Shown here in pieces: positions 26,728 through 35,623 of a stretch of DNA of 64,000 bases (positions are counted from its first letter, which is position 1; each line of letters begins with the position of its first letter). The position numbers were made by a program, and so were the translations under genes. This DNA is from JAIBJN01 sp963838795 (GTDB taxonomy: Bacteria > Actinomycetota > Thermoleophilia > Gaiellales > Gaiellaceae), in the NCBI GenBank assembly GCA_963838795.1, contig CAWISL010000010.1, positions 310,001-374,000 on the forward strand, in the 5' to 3' direction. The notes beneath the pieces were generated by a model. The model made no database searches. It was given only the letters and a program-made list of their open reading frames with translations, and was not told the origin of the DNA.

Positions 26728-28023
26728 TTACAGCCGATCTGGTTCGGGTCGCTGCTCGGGCTCGCCGAGGACACGCGGCTGGCCGAGCATGGAGAGCTCG
26801 GCGATGTCGCGCCGGAAGAAGAGCGCCACTGTCCAGTCCAGGACGACCCGAAGCTTGCGCGAGACAAGAGGCAGCTGGAAGAGGTGGTAGGTCCGCGTCA
26901 CGAACCAGCCCGGGAAGCCGCGCAGGCGCAGGCCGAGGACGTCGGCGATTCCCTTGTAGCGGCCGAGCGTCGCCACCTGGCCGAGCATCCGGTAGCTGTA
27001 AGGCTGCGCGTTCCCCCTGAGGTTCTTGGCCAGGCGCCGGGCCTGGCGGAGAGCGTGCTGGCAGGTGGGAGGATCCGGCCGGCCCGGGGTCGCTTCGTTC
27101 GGGACCCGCGCGCAGTCCCCAAGCGCCCATGCGTTCCAGCGGCCCTCGACCCTGAGGGTGGGGTCGACGAGGATGCGGCCTCGCTCGTCCAGTGGCAGCC
27201 CGAGCTCGGCCAGGAGCGGGTGGGGCCTGACGCCCGCGGTCCAGACCAGCGTGTGAGTCTCGAGACGGGTGCCGTCGGAGAGAACCGCTCCCTCCGCGTC
27301 GACCGACTGGAGCGTCGTCGAGACGCGGATGTCGACGCCACGGCGCTCGAGCTCGCGGGCGGCGTACTCGCCGAGCGGGGAGGGGATCTCGGAAAGGATC
27401 GCCGGCGCCGCGTCGACCAGCACCCACCGCTGAGGAGCCGAGCGGAGCTCGGGGTAGTAGCGGAGCGCGCCCCGGACGAGGTCCGACAGCTCGCCGAGCG
27501 CCTCGACGCCGGCATACCCGGCGCCCACGAAGACGAAGGTCAGGTGGCGCTCGGTCTCTCCCAGGCTCGCCGCAGCGGCCTCGAGCTCGCGGAGGACGTG
27601 ATTGCGCAGGTGGATTGCTTCGGCCAGGGACTTGAACCCGAGTGCGTGCTCTCCCAGCCCAGGGATCGGCAACGTCCGGGGAACGGCGCCGAGTGCGACG
27701 ACCAGCTGCTCATACCCGACGTCGACCTCGCCCTCGTGGGTACGCACCCGGACGATTCGCGCGCTCTCGTCGAGCGCTGTCGCTTCGCCGAGCAGCAGCT
27801 CGGCGTGTGGGCACATGACGCGCAGGGGGACGACGACGTGCCGGGGCTCGAGCGTGCCGGATGCCGCCTCCGGCAGCATCGGCGTGTAGAGCATGAAGTT
27901 CTCCGGGCTGACGATCGTCGCACCGGGAGCGCCGAGCAGGCGGGCGACGTATCCGCCGGCGAATCCGCCGCCGAGGACGAGCGTCCCGCCTCGGGCAGCG
28001 CGACTCCTCACGGCGCCAGTCAT
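26728..28023 (-). CDS. NDH-2-like FAD-dependent NAD(P)H oxidoreductase
   Basis: This 431-residue flavoprotein resembles type II NADH:quinone dehydrogenases. It has the FAD-binding start TLVLGGGFAGGYVARLL, ATG-like YEQLVVALGAVPR, the NAD-binding FVFVGAGYAGVEALGEL, TLVWTAGVRPHP and WALGDCARVPN, and ends with an amphipathic region for membrane contact. It would pass electrons from NADH to quinone without pumping protons. The ATG at 28023 is given, but GTG 28011 has a TATGAC box 7 nt upstream and may be the true start. It is divergent from the next gene. Confidence 0.88.
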   Translation of the reverse strand: MTGAVRSRAARGGTLVLGGGFAGGYVARLLGAPGATIVSPENFMLYTPMLPEAASGTLEPRHVVVPLRVMCPHAELLLGEATALDESARIVRVRTHEGEVDVGYEQLVVALGAVPRTLPIPGLGEHALGFKSLAEAIHLRNHVLRELEAAAASLGETERHLTFVFVGAGYAGVEALGELSDLVRGALRYYPELRSAPQRWVLVDAAPAILSEIPSPLGEYAARELERRGVDIRVSTTLQSVDAEGAVLSDGTRLETHTLVWTAGVRPHPLLAELGLPLDERGRILVDPTLRVEGRWNAWALGDCARVPNEATPGRPDPPTCQHALRQARRLAKNLRGNAQPYSYRMLGQVATLGRYKGIADVLGLRLRGFPGWFVTRTYHLFQLPLVSRKLRVVLDWTVALFFRRDIAELSMLGQPRVLGEPEQRPEPDRL

Positions 28024-28028
28024 ATCAT
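28019..28028. promoter_or_regulatory. Overlapping divergent -10 boxes, NDH-2-like / LOG-like
   Basis: TATCAT at 28023-28028 lies 6 nt before GTG 28035 on the plus strand. On the minus strand TATGAC (28024-28019) lies 7 nt before GTG 28011. The boxes share two bases. No SD is present for either gene, which suggests leaderless transcripts from a shared element. Confidence 0.42.
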
Positions 28029-28034
28029 CGGGCC

Positions 28035-28484
28035 GTGCAGATCGCGGTCATCGGTAGCGGCACGGAGTGGATGGAGCAGGCGGAGGAAGTCGGGCGGCTG
28101 CTGGGCGAGCGTGGGTGCGTGGTGGTCTGCGGCGGGCTCGGAGAGGTCATGGAAGCGGCTGCGCGCGGAGCCAAGAGCGCGGGAGGGACGACGCTAGGGA
28201 TCCTGCCCGGAGAGAGCGGACGGGACGCCAATCCCTGGATCGACTACGTGGTCGCCACGGGCACGGGCCATGCCCGGAACCTCGCGGTCGTCGCCTCGAG
28301 CGAGGCGGCGGTCGCCGTCGGCGGCAGGTGGGGCACGCTCGCCGAGGTGGCGTTTGCCCGCGTCCTCGGACGCCCGGTGGTCGTTCTCGGCCCGGGCCCC
28401 GGCGCTGTGGGCGACGGGATCGAGCACGCGGAGACCCCTGCCGAGGCGGTCGAGCTGGCGCTCGACTTGGTAGGAAGGCGGTAG
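28035..28484 (+). CDS. LOG/TIGR00725-like nucleotide-binding protein
   Basis: This 149-residue SLOG-superfamily protein has a Rossmann-like start (IAVIGSG), VVVCGGLGEVMEAAARGA, and GGRWGTLAEVAFARVLGRPVV, the conserved phosphate-binding motif. The family includes LOG cytokinin-activating phosphoribohydrolases and molybdenum-cofactor-carrier-like proteins. This short TIGR00725-type version has no assigned reaction. DUF1272 follows two bases after the stop. Confidence 0.8.
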   Translation: MQIAVIGSGTEWMEQAEEVGRLLGERGCVVVCGGLGEVMEAAARGAKSAGGTTLGILPGESGRDANPWIDYVVATGTGHARNLAVVASSEAAVAVGGRWGTLAEVAFARVLGRPVVVLGPGPGAVGDGIEHAETPAEAVELALDLVGRR

Positions 28485-28486
28485 GA

Positions 28487-28663
28487 ATGGCGCTCGAGAT
28501 CAGAGCCGTGTGCGAGCGCTGTGGCGCCGCGCTCGGCGCGGGCGGGGATGCCCGCATCTGCAGCTATGAGTGCACGTTCTGCCCGTCGTGCGCTGACGCG
28601 ATGGAGTCGATCTGCCCGAACTGCGGCGGCGAGCTGGTTCCGCGCCCCCGTCGTTCTCCCTAA
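28487..28663 (+). CDS. DUF1272 small zinc-finger-like protein
   Basis: This 58-residue protein has four cysteine pairs or singles typical of DUF1272: CERCG, ICSYECTFCPSC and CPNCGGELVPRP. It probably binds one or two zinc ions. Its function is unknown in the family. The ATG follows a GGTAGGA purine stretch and lies two bases after the LOG-like gene. Confidence 0.8.
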   Translation: MALEIRAVCERCGAALGAGGDARICSYECTFCPSCADAMESICPNCGGELVPRPRRSP

Positions 28664-28686
28664 AGGATTCGGGTGTAACTGTCGAA

Positions 28687-31390
28687 ATGTCGGCGCAGCG
28701 GCCGATGATCCGAACACGCTCACTCATCAAGGTCCTCGTCGTGCTGGTCGCGCTGGCCGCGGCCGCCCCTGCCCAGGGCGCCGTGAGCTGTGCGTTTGGA
28801 GCAGGCACGGCCACCGTGAGCATGACCGCTGCAGGCGACTCCGCCTCGATCGCGGTGGGCACGGGCGCGAACCTCGGCCGCATCATGGTCGGCGTCACCG
28901 CGTGCGGCGCCGCCACGACCGCGCTCACCGACACGATCGTCGTCACTGGCACGACGGGCGCCGAGAACGTGACCATCGACCTCAGCGGGGGCCAGTTTGC
29001 GCCCGGTGCCGCGGTCGAGGGGTCAGGCGCGCCCGAGATCGAGTTCGTCGTCGATCTCTCGACCGGCGTCGCGGACCGCGTCACCGTGACGGGAGGCTCC
29101 TCCGCGGACACGATCATGCTGGGAGCGAGCGGCGTCAACCTGAATGCGGACAACGACGTGGACGTGACCCTCACCAACGTCGAGGTCGGAACCATGAGCG
29201 GAAGCGGAGGCGATGACACCGTCTCGGGCGGCGGAGACGCAGTGACTGGAGCCGCGACGATTCTCGTCCTGACGATGAACGGCGACGGCGGCGACGACGC
29301 CGTGATGGGCGGCGACGGCGACGACACGATCACCGGCAACGCGGGCGGCAACGCCCTCTCGGGAGGCGGCGGCGACGACACGATCACCGGCGGCCCGGGA
29401 GACGACACGCTGGCGGGCGGAGACGGCGGCGACACCCTCACGGGCGGGCTCGGGAACGACGTCTTCGACGAGGAGGCTGTCGCCAACGGCACCGACACGA
29501 TGGCCGGGAGCGGCGGCAACGACCTCGTCACCTACGGCGCTCGGGCGGCTGGGGTCTCCGTGACCATGGACGGCGTCTTCGACGACGGCGAAGCCGGAGA
29601 GTCGGACAACGTCGGCGCCGACATCGAAAACGCTGTGGGCGGTGCCGGCGACAACGTCATGGTCGGGAGCGGCAGCGCGAACGATCTGACCGGCGGCCCG
29701 GGCAACGACATCCTCGACGGCGGGGCGGGCGACGACACCCTGAACGGCGGGCCGGCCGCGGACCGGCTCACCGGCGGCTCGGGCAGCGACGTCGTTTTCG
29801 GCGACGACGGCGACGACACGATCCTCGAGGGCGCCGGGAACGACGTCCTGGACGGCGGCGCCGATTCGGACACGCTGGACTACTCGGGCGTCGCGGGTGG
29901 CGTGACGCTGAGCCTGGCCAACGGCTCGGCTCAGGCGACGGGCGGAGCCGGAACGGACACGGTCGCCGGCTTCGAGAACCTGACCGGAGGGAGCGGCGCG
30001 GACGTCCTCGGAGGCGACCCGGCCGTGAACGTCCTCTCCGGTGGCGCGGGCAACGACATCTTCCAGGGCGACGCCGGCGACGACACGATTCACGGCAACC
30101 TCGGCGCCGACACGGTCGACTACTCCTCCTTCGCCGAGGGAGTCACCGTCCTTCTTGGCCCGGTGAACGGGGCGAGCCCCGGCTCCGCGGCCACGGCCAC
30201 GACCGGCACCGACACGCTGTACGCGATCGCCAACGTCACGGGCGGCTCCGGCGACGACTCGATCACCGGTGAGGCGGCCGCCAACGTCCTCGTCGGGAAC
30301 GACGGCGCCGACACGCTCGCGGGCCTTCGTGGGAACGACACGCTGGAGGGTGGGCCCGGGTCGGACACGCTCGACTACTCGGCCGCCGACGGCGGCGTGA
30401 CCCTCAATCTCGCCAGCCTGGCCGCGCAGAACACCGGCGGCGCCGGGACGGACACCGTGCTGACCTCGGAGAACGTCCTCGGCTCCTCCTTCGCCGACTC
30501 GCTCGCGGGCACGGTAGGAGCGAACAGCCTCGACGGCGGCGGCGGCACCGACACCGCCGACTACGCCTCGGCGACGCTCGCGGTCACCGTCGATCTCTCG
30601 CTCGCAGGCCCGCAGGACACCGTCGGCGCCGGAACGGACACCCTGGCCGCGATGGAGAACGTCACCGGCGGCTCTGGTCGGGACTCCCTGGCCGGTGGGC
30701 CGACCGCGAACGTCCTCGCTGGCGGCGCGGGCAACGACACGCTGGTCGCGACTGCCGGCAGCGACGTCCTCGACGGCGGCGCAGGCTCCGACACCGCCGA
30801 CTACTCCATGCAGCCGCCCGGCGTCACAGTCAACCTGACGGCCGGCACCGGTTCGAGCTCCGGCGACACCGACCTGCTGACGGCGGTGGAGAACGTCACC
30901 GGAAGCAGCGGCGCGGACGCTCTCACGGGCGACGGCGCGGCCAACGTGCTCGACGGTGGAGACGGAAACGACACGCTTCGCGGGCTCGCCGGGGCCGACA
31001 CGCTGACCGGGGGCGCAGACACGGACACCGTCGACTACGCGACCTTCTTCCCAGCGAACGGGCGGATCGGCGTCGTCGTCAACCTCGCAAGCGGCGAGGC
31101 GGTCGGGGACGGCACGGATTCGCTCGCGCAGATCGAGAACGTCGACGGCTCCAGCTTCGACGACCGCCTCGTCGGAAACGGACAAGCCAACCGGCTGCGG
31201 GGCGCGGCCGGACGAGACTACATCGTCGGCTCCGGCGGCCAGGACCGCCTGCGGGGCGGAGACGAGGCGGACACGATCCTCGCCCGCGACGGGGCGCTCG
31301 ACGACGTCTTCGGAGACGGCGGCCGCCGCGACAAGGCCCGCGTCGACCAGGGGCTCGACTCCGTTCGCGGCGTCGAGGTCCCGGATCTAG
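28687..31390 (+). CDS. Secreted RTX-type calcium-binding repeat protein
   Basis: A signal peptide (about residues 1-32, hydrophobic core VLVVLVALAAAAPA) is followed by about 870 residues of repeats. Glycine-rich nonapeptides of the GGxGxDxL kind (GGAGNDTL, GGDGDDTITG) bind calcium in parallel beta-rolls. They alternate with longer units containing (A/D)YSxxxxGVTVNL and ENVTGGSG, giving a period of roughly 90 residues. The frame stays open to 32031, antisense to the helicase, but one extra C in the run at 31380-31382 would restore VEVRI and a TAG at 31388-31390, which is the end given. Probably a surface or extracellular protein. Confidence 0.8.
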
Positions 31391-33624
31391 CCCGCGAGCA
31401 TCCGCCGCAGGAGCGTCAGCGCGCCTGCCTTGTCGAGGAACTCGTTGAGGTTCCCGCACTTCGGAGACTGGACGCACGACGGGCAGCCGTCGGCGCACGG
31501 GCAGCCGGCGAGCAGGTGCTCCGTGTCGCCGACCCAGCCCTCGAGCTCGTCGTAGCCGCGGCGTGCGATGCCGACGCCTCCTGGGTGGCCGTCGTAGATG
31601 AAGACGGTCGGTCGGCCCGTCTGGAAGTGGAGGTTCGTCGAGAGGCCCCCGATGTCCCATCGGTCGCACATCGCCCAGAGCGGGAGGATGGCGATCATGG
31701 CGTGCTCGGCCGCGTGCAGCGAGCCCAGGAGTCTCGGGAGGGGCTCGAGGCCCTCGAGCTGCTCGGTTGCGGGCACGTACCAGATCGCCTCCGTCTCGAA
31801 GGTGGTCGGTGGGAGGTCGAGGGTCACGAGCTCGAGGGTCGCCTGGTCGCGAATCGACTTCCGCTGGTAGGCGATCACCTGCTCGGTGACGCTGACTCGC
31901 CCGAACGAGACCTCCATCCCGAGCCGGCGTGCCGAGAGCTCGGCTTCCTCGATCGCGGTCGTGGTCTCCTTCTTCGGCTGGGTGTAGTAGTCCGCCGTGA
32001 AGGCCTCGACGAGTGCAGCGCGGGTGGCTAGGTCGAGCTCGAGCACGCGATACGACTCGCCCAGATGGAGGTACACGGCGCCCTCGTGCACGGTCGAGAA
32101 CGCGCGCTCCCGCTCCACGAGGCCGAGCACCGCTCCCGTGGCCACGTCGATGACGGCGATCGACTCGGGGCTGGCGGAGCGCAATGCCACCCGCCCGGCC
32201 GGATAGTCGCGTCCGGCCCACACGATGCCCGCCGGTGTTTTGCGCAGCTCGCCGGCCTCGACCAGCGCCCCGGCGCGCTCGAGGGCTGCGTCGCCGAGCG
32301 TCTCGCGGTCGTGCTCGTCGAGCGGCCCCTCGAAGGCCGCCGAGAGCACGTGCCCGTCCAGGATCCGCGGGTTGGCGTGGTCGAGGATGGCTGCCTCGAC
32401 CCGCCGGCCCAGAAGCGCCTCAGGCTCGCGCATGAAGAACTGGTCGAGTGCGTCCTCGCTCGCGACGAGCACCGCGAGCCCGTGGCTCCGCCGGCCGGCT
32501 CGGCCCCACTGCTGGCGGAGGCTCGCCACGGTGCCCGGGAAGCCGACGGAGATTGCGCAGTCGAGGAGGCCGATGTCGATGCCGAGCTCGAGCGCGTCGG
32601 TCGCCGTGACGCCGAGCAGCTCGCCGGCGACCAGCCGCCGCTCGATCTCGCGCCGCTGGGCGGGCGTGTACCCCGCCCGGTAGGGGGAGAGACGAGCGGC
32701 CGTCTCGGCGTCGAGCCGCTCGGCCGCGAAGCGGTGGATCAGCTCGGTGGCCTTGCGGCTCTTGGCGAAGCAGATCGTTCGCAGGCCGCGCGAGACGAGC
32801 TCGGCGAGCAGCCGCGCGCCCTCGCCGAGCGCGCTCGCCCGCAGCTGCAGCGGCTCGTCCAGCAGAGGCGGGTTCCAGAACGCGATCGTTCGGGCCGCCC
32901 GCGGTGCGGCATCGTCCTCGACGACGGTCGCCTCGTGGCCGAGGAGTGAGCGGGCCAGGTCTCCGGGATTGGCGATGGTCGCCGATGCGAACAGGAACTG
33001 CGGGTCGGCGCCGTAGATCCGCGCCGCCCGTCGCAGGCGCCGCAGCACGTTCCCCACGTGGGAGCCGAACACGCCGCGGTAGACGTGCGCCTCGTCCACG
33101 ACGACGTAGCGGAGGTTGGCGAGCACGTCGGCCCAGCGGTCGTGGTGCGGGAGGACGCCGATGTGGAGCATGTCCGGATTGGTCAGGATCGCGTTCGACC
33201 ACTTCCGGATCTGCCAGCGACGCTCGTGTTCGGTGTCCCCGTCGTAGATCGCGGGCTTCACGCGGGGAACGTTCAGCTCGACGAGCGAGCGCGCCTGATC
33301 CTGGGCCAGCGCCTTCGTCGGATAGAGGTAGAGGGCGCGCAGCTTGGGCTCGGCGGCCAGTGCGTCGAGGACGGGGAGGTTGAAGGCGAGCGTCTTCCCG
33401 CTCGCCGTGCCAGTCGCCACGACGACGTTCTCGCCACGGCGCGCCGCGGCGAGGGCCTCGGCTTGATGGGCAAAGAGCGCCTCGACCCCGCGGGCGCGCA
33501 ACGACGCTTCCAGCTGCGGGTGGAGCTCCGGCAGCGGCACGAGCCGCGCCTCGTTGCCCGGGATCTCGGTCAGGTAGGCGAGCTCCTCGCCCTCGAGCAT
33601 CCCCTTCCAGGTCACGACCGCCAT
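31387..33624 (-). CDS. MrfA/Hrq1-type DEAD/DEAH-box DNA helicase
   Basis: This 745-residue superfamily-2 helicase has the Q-like start ARGVEALFAHQAEAL, Walker A VATGTASGKTLAF, VVDEAHVYRG (motif II), FASATIANP (motif III), and motifs V/VI in TDALELGIDIGLLD and QQWGRAGRRSHG. The C-terminal DUF1998 domain has the four-cysteine set in GCPCADGCPSCVQSPKCG. This domain pair defines the family that includes B. subtilis MrfA (mitomycin-damage repair) and yeast Hrq1. ATG 33624 has TAGCAT 7 nt upstream. Its TAG stop shares CTAG with the likely stop of the repeat protein. Confidence 0.9.
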   Translation of the reverse strand: MAVVTWKGMLEGEELAYLTEIPGNEARLVPLPELHPQLEASLRARGVEALFAHQAEALAAARRGENVVVATGTASGKTLAFNLPVLDALAAEPKLRALYLYPTKALAQDQARSLVELNVPRVKPAIYDGDTEHERRWQIRKWSNAILTNPDMLHIGVLPHHDRWADVLANLRYVVVDEAHVYRGVFGSHVGNVLRRLRRAARIYGADPQFLFASATIANPGDLARSLLGHEATVVEDDAAPRAARTIAFWNPPLLDEPLQLRASALGEGARLLAELVSRGLRTICFAKSRKATELIHRFAAERLDAETAARLSPYRAGYTPAQRREIERRLVAGELLGVTATDALELGIDIGLLDCAISVGFPGTVASLRQQWGRAGRRSHGLAVLVASEDALDQFFMREPEALLGRRVEAAILDHANPRILDGHVLSAAFEGPLDEHDRETLGDAALERAGALVEAGELRKTPAGIVWAGRDYPAGRVALRSASPESIAVIDVATGAVLGLVERERAFSTVHEGAVYLHLGESYRVLELDLATRAALVEAFTADYYTQPKKETTTAIEEAELSARRLGMEVSFGRVSVTEQVIAYQRKSIRDQATLELVTLDLPPTTFETEAIWYVPATEQLEGLEPLPRLLGSLHAAEHAMIAILPLWAMCDRWDIGGLSTNLHFQTGRPTVFIYDGHPGGVGIARRGYDELEGWVGDTEHLLAGCPCADGCPSCVQSPKCGNLNEFLDKAGALTLLRRMLAG

Positions 33625-33631
33625 GGAGCCG

Positions 33632-33641
33632 ATGCTAGCTT
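33632..33641. promoter_or_regulatory. Overlapping divergent -10 boxes, helicase / thiD
   Basis: The 25 bp between the helicase ATG (33624, minus) and thiD GTG (33650, plus) contain ATGCTAGCTT. Read on the plus strand TAGCTT (33636-33641) is 8 nt before the GTG. Read on the minus strand TAGCAT (33637-33632) is 7 nt before the ATG. The two boxes overlap by two bases and neither gene has an SD. Confidence 0.45.
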
Positions 33642-33649
33642 TGTCGTCC

Positions 33650-34462
33650 GTGGTACCCCGCTGTCTCACGATCGCCACCTCCGACTCCGGCGGAGGTGCG
33701 GGGATCCAGGCGGACCTGAAGGCGTTCGCGGCGCTCGGCTGCCACGGCATGAGCGCGGTCGTGGCGCTCACCGCCCAGAGCACGACGTCGGTCACGGCGG
33801 TTCACGAGGCACCGCCGAGCTTCGTGCGGGCCCAGCTGGATGCCGTCATGGACGACATCGGGGTCGATGCCGCCAAGACGGGCATGCTCTTCAGCGCCAG
33901 GATCATCGAGACGGTCGCCGACTTCCTCGGCGAGCACGACGTGCCGCTCGTGGTCGACCCGGTCATGGTCGCCGCGTCGGGCGCGAAGCTCCTCGAGGAC
34001 GACGCCGTGACCGTCCTCGTCGAGGAGCTCTTCCCGCTCGCCACGGTTGTGACGCCGAACCTCCACGAGGCCTGCTCCCTGCTCGGGCTTCCGTACTCGG
34101 ACGACGCCGACCGGCGGGCGCTCGCCGAGGCGCTTCACGAGCTGGGCGCTCCGGCGGTGATCGTGACCGGGGGCCACGGGACCGAGGCGGTGGACTGGCT
34201 CTTCGACGGCGAGCGCCACGTTGCCATCCCGGTCGAGCGTTACGGTGACGCGGCGACGCACGGAGCGGGCTGCACGCACTCCGCCAGCCTGACCGCGCTC
34301 CTGGCCACCGGCGAGCCCCTGGAGGAGGCGGCTCGGGGAGCCGCGGCCATCGCCTCGCAGGCTGTCCGGCACGGGCTCGCCGAGCTCGGCGCCGGCTCGG
34401 GCCCCGTCGACGTCTTCCACCTTGAGGCTCTCGGAGCTCGGGGAGCTCGGGCTCCTCGCTGA
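33650..34462 (+). CDS. thiD: Hydroxymethylpyrimidine/phosphomethylpyrimidine kinase
   Basis: ThiD phosphorylates HMP and HMP-phosphate in thiamine synthesis. The 270-residue ribokinase-fold protein has the N-terminal substrate motif SDSGGGAGIQADLKAF, AAKTGML, VVDPVMVAASG, and the catalytic anion-hole motif GAGCTHSASLTA near the C-terminus. The GTG at 33650 gives the family start (VPRCLTIATSDSGGG); the ATG at 33623 would overlap the divergent helicase. The last 41 nt overlap thiL. Confidence 0.93.
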   Translation: MVPRCLTIATSDSGGGAGIQADLKAFAALGCHGMSAVVALTAQSTTSVTAVHEAPPSFVRAQLDAVMDDIGVDAAKTGMLFSARIIETVADFLGEHDVPLVVDPVMVAASGAKLLEDDAVTVLVEELFPLATVVTPNLHEACSLLGLPYSDDADRRALAEALHELGAPAVIVTGGHGTEAVDWLFDGERHVAIPVERYGDAATHGAGCTHSASLTALLATGEPLEEAARGAAAIASQAVRHGLAELGAGSGPVDVFHLEALGARGARAPR

Positions 34463-35288
34463 GCTCGAGCGCCGCGGGCTCGCCTGCGGACAGGACGCGG
34501 AAGGCGCCGTCCTGGCTGGTGGTGTCGTCGTCACCCAGGACGCCCTCGTCGAGGACGTGCACTTCCGCCGCGACTGGACATCGTGGCGCGACCTCGGCTA
34601 CAAGGCGGCCGCCGTCAACCTGAGCGACCTCGCTGCCATGGGCGCCGAGCCGGAGGCGTTGCTCGTGGTCCTCGCGCTTCCGCCCGAGACCGACGCGGAG
34701 GTGATCGCGGAGCTCTACGAAGGGCTCAACGAGGCCGGTGTCCCCATCTGCGGTGGCGACACGACGCGAGCCGAGACCCTCGTGATCACGGTCACAGCCG
34801 TGGGGAGGAGCGAGCGGGTACCCGGCCGCGCCGGTGCCCGTCCGGGCGACGTGCTCGTCGTGACCGGCCCGCTCGGCGCCGCGGCCGCCGGCCTCTACGC
34901 GCTCCGCGAGGGCCTCTCCGGCTTCGACGAGCTGGTCGCGCGCCACCGCCGTCCTCCCTCTCGGCTCGCCGAGGGCCGCCGACTGGCAGTCGTGGCCCAC
35001 GCCTTGGTCGACCTCTCGGACGGGATCGCCAGCGACGCCGCCCGCATCGCCGAGCGCTCGGGCTGCCGGATCGTGCTCGAGCCGGACCGGATTCCCCGCG
35101 CACCCGGGATCGAGGAGGTTGCGGGCCTCCCGTTCTGGACGCTGGGCGAGGACTACGAGCTTGTCGCCGCGCTCACGCCCCAGGACGCGGACGAGCTCGG
35201 CTTCGCGGTCGTCGGTCGCTGCGAGGACGGTTCGGGCGTCGAGCCGGATCTCGGCGGGTGGGACTCCTTCAGGACGCCGCCGGGATGA
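34422..35288 (+). CDS. thiL: Thiamine-monophosphate kinase
   Basis: ThiL phosphorylates thiamine monophosphate to the active cofactor. The 288-residue PurM-like protein has TQDALVEDVHFRRDW, NLSDLAAMGAEPEALLV, GGDTTRAETLVITVTAVG, LVDLSDGIASDAARIAERSG and FWTLGEDYEL, the usual Mg/ATP motifs. The start is TTG 34422, giving MRLSELGELGLL as in the family, with a 41-nt overlap with thiD. The overlap contains tandem GAGCTCGG units. The 3' end overlaps the convergent thioredoxin gene by 20 nt. Confidence 0.92.
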   Translation: MRLSELGELGLLAELERRGLACGQDAEGAVLAGGVVVTQDALVEDVHFRRDWTSWRDLGYKAAAVNLSDLAAMGAEPEALLVVLALPPETDAEVIAELYEGLNEAGVPICGGDTTRAETLVITVTAVGRSERVPGRAGARPGDVLVVTGPLGAAAAGLYALREGLSGFDELVARHRRPPSRLAEGRRLAVVAHALVDLSDGIASDAARIAERSGCRIVLEPDRIPRAPGIEEVAGLPFWTLGEDYELVAALTPQDADELGFAVVGRCEDGSGVEPDLGGWDSFRTPPG

Positions 35289-35604
35289 GCCAGCGATCCC
35301 ACGCGGCCTCGTAGTGGCTGCGCGAGCGGGCGCCGACGACGGTCTCCCGCGCCTCGCCGCCCTCGAAGAGGATCACCGTCGGGATCGAGAGCACGCTGTA
35401 GCGCGCCTGCGCGGCGGGGTTCTCGTCGACGTTCAGCTTCAGGAAGCGCACGTGGTCGTGCTCGTCGGCCATGTCCGAGAGGATCGGGCCGACCACGCGG
35501 CACGGACCGCACCACGGGGCCCAGAAGTCCACGACGACGGGGCCCTCCACCTGGAGGACCTGACGCTCGAAATCGGCGTCTCCGACGGCGAGGAGCTCGG
35601 CCAC
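35269..35604 (-). CDS. trxA: Thioredoxin
   Basis: This 111-residue thioredoxin has the redox motif WCGPC in DFWAPWCGPCRVVGP, the cis-Pro in SIPTVILFEGG and a typical N-terminal helix. It reduces disulfides in the cytoplasm. Start GTG 35604 has TATAGT six bases upstream (35616-35611) and no SD, so it is probably leaderless with its own promoter. It overlaps thiL at the 3' end. Confidence 0.93.
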   Translation of the reverse strand: MAELLAVGDADFERQVLQVEGPVVVDFWAPWCGPCRVVGPILSDMADEHDHVRFLKLNVDENPAAQARYSVLSIPTVILFEGGEARETVVGARSRSHYEAAWDRWLIPAAS

Positions 35605-35610
35605 GCGGCC

Positions 35611-35616
35611 ACTATA
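35611..35616 (-). promoter_or_regulatory. -10 box of the thioredoxin gene
   Basis: TATAGT on the minus strand is one of the best -10 matches in the window. It ends exactly 6 nt before the GTG of trxA, so transcription would begin at or near the start codon. The 19-bp gap to the upstream glycosyltransferase gene has no SD. Confidence 0.5.
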
Positions 35617-35623
35617 GCCCGCG

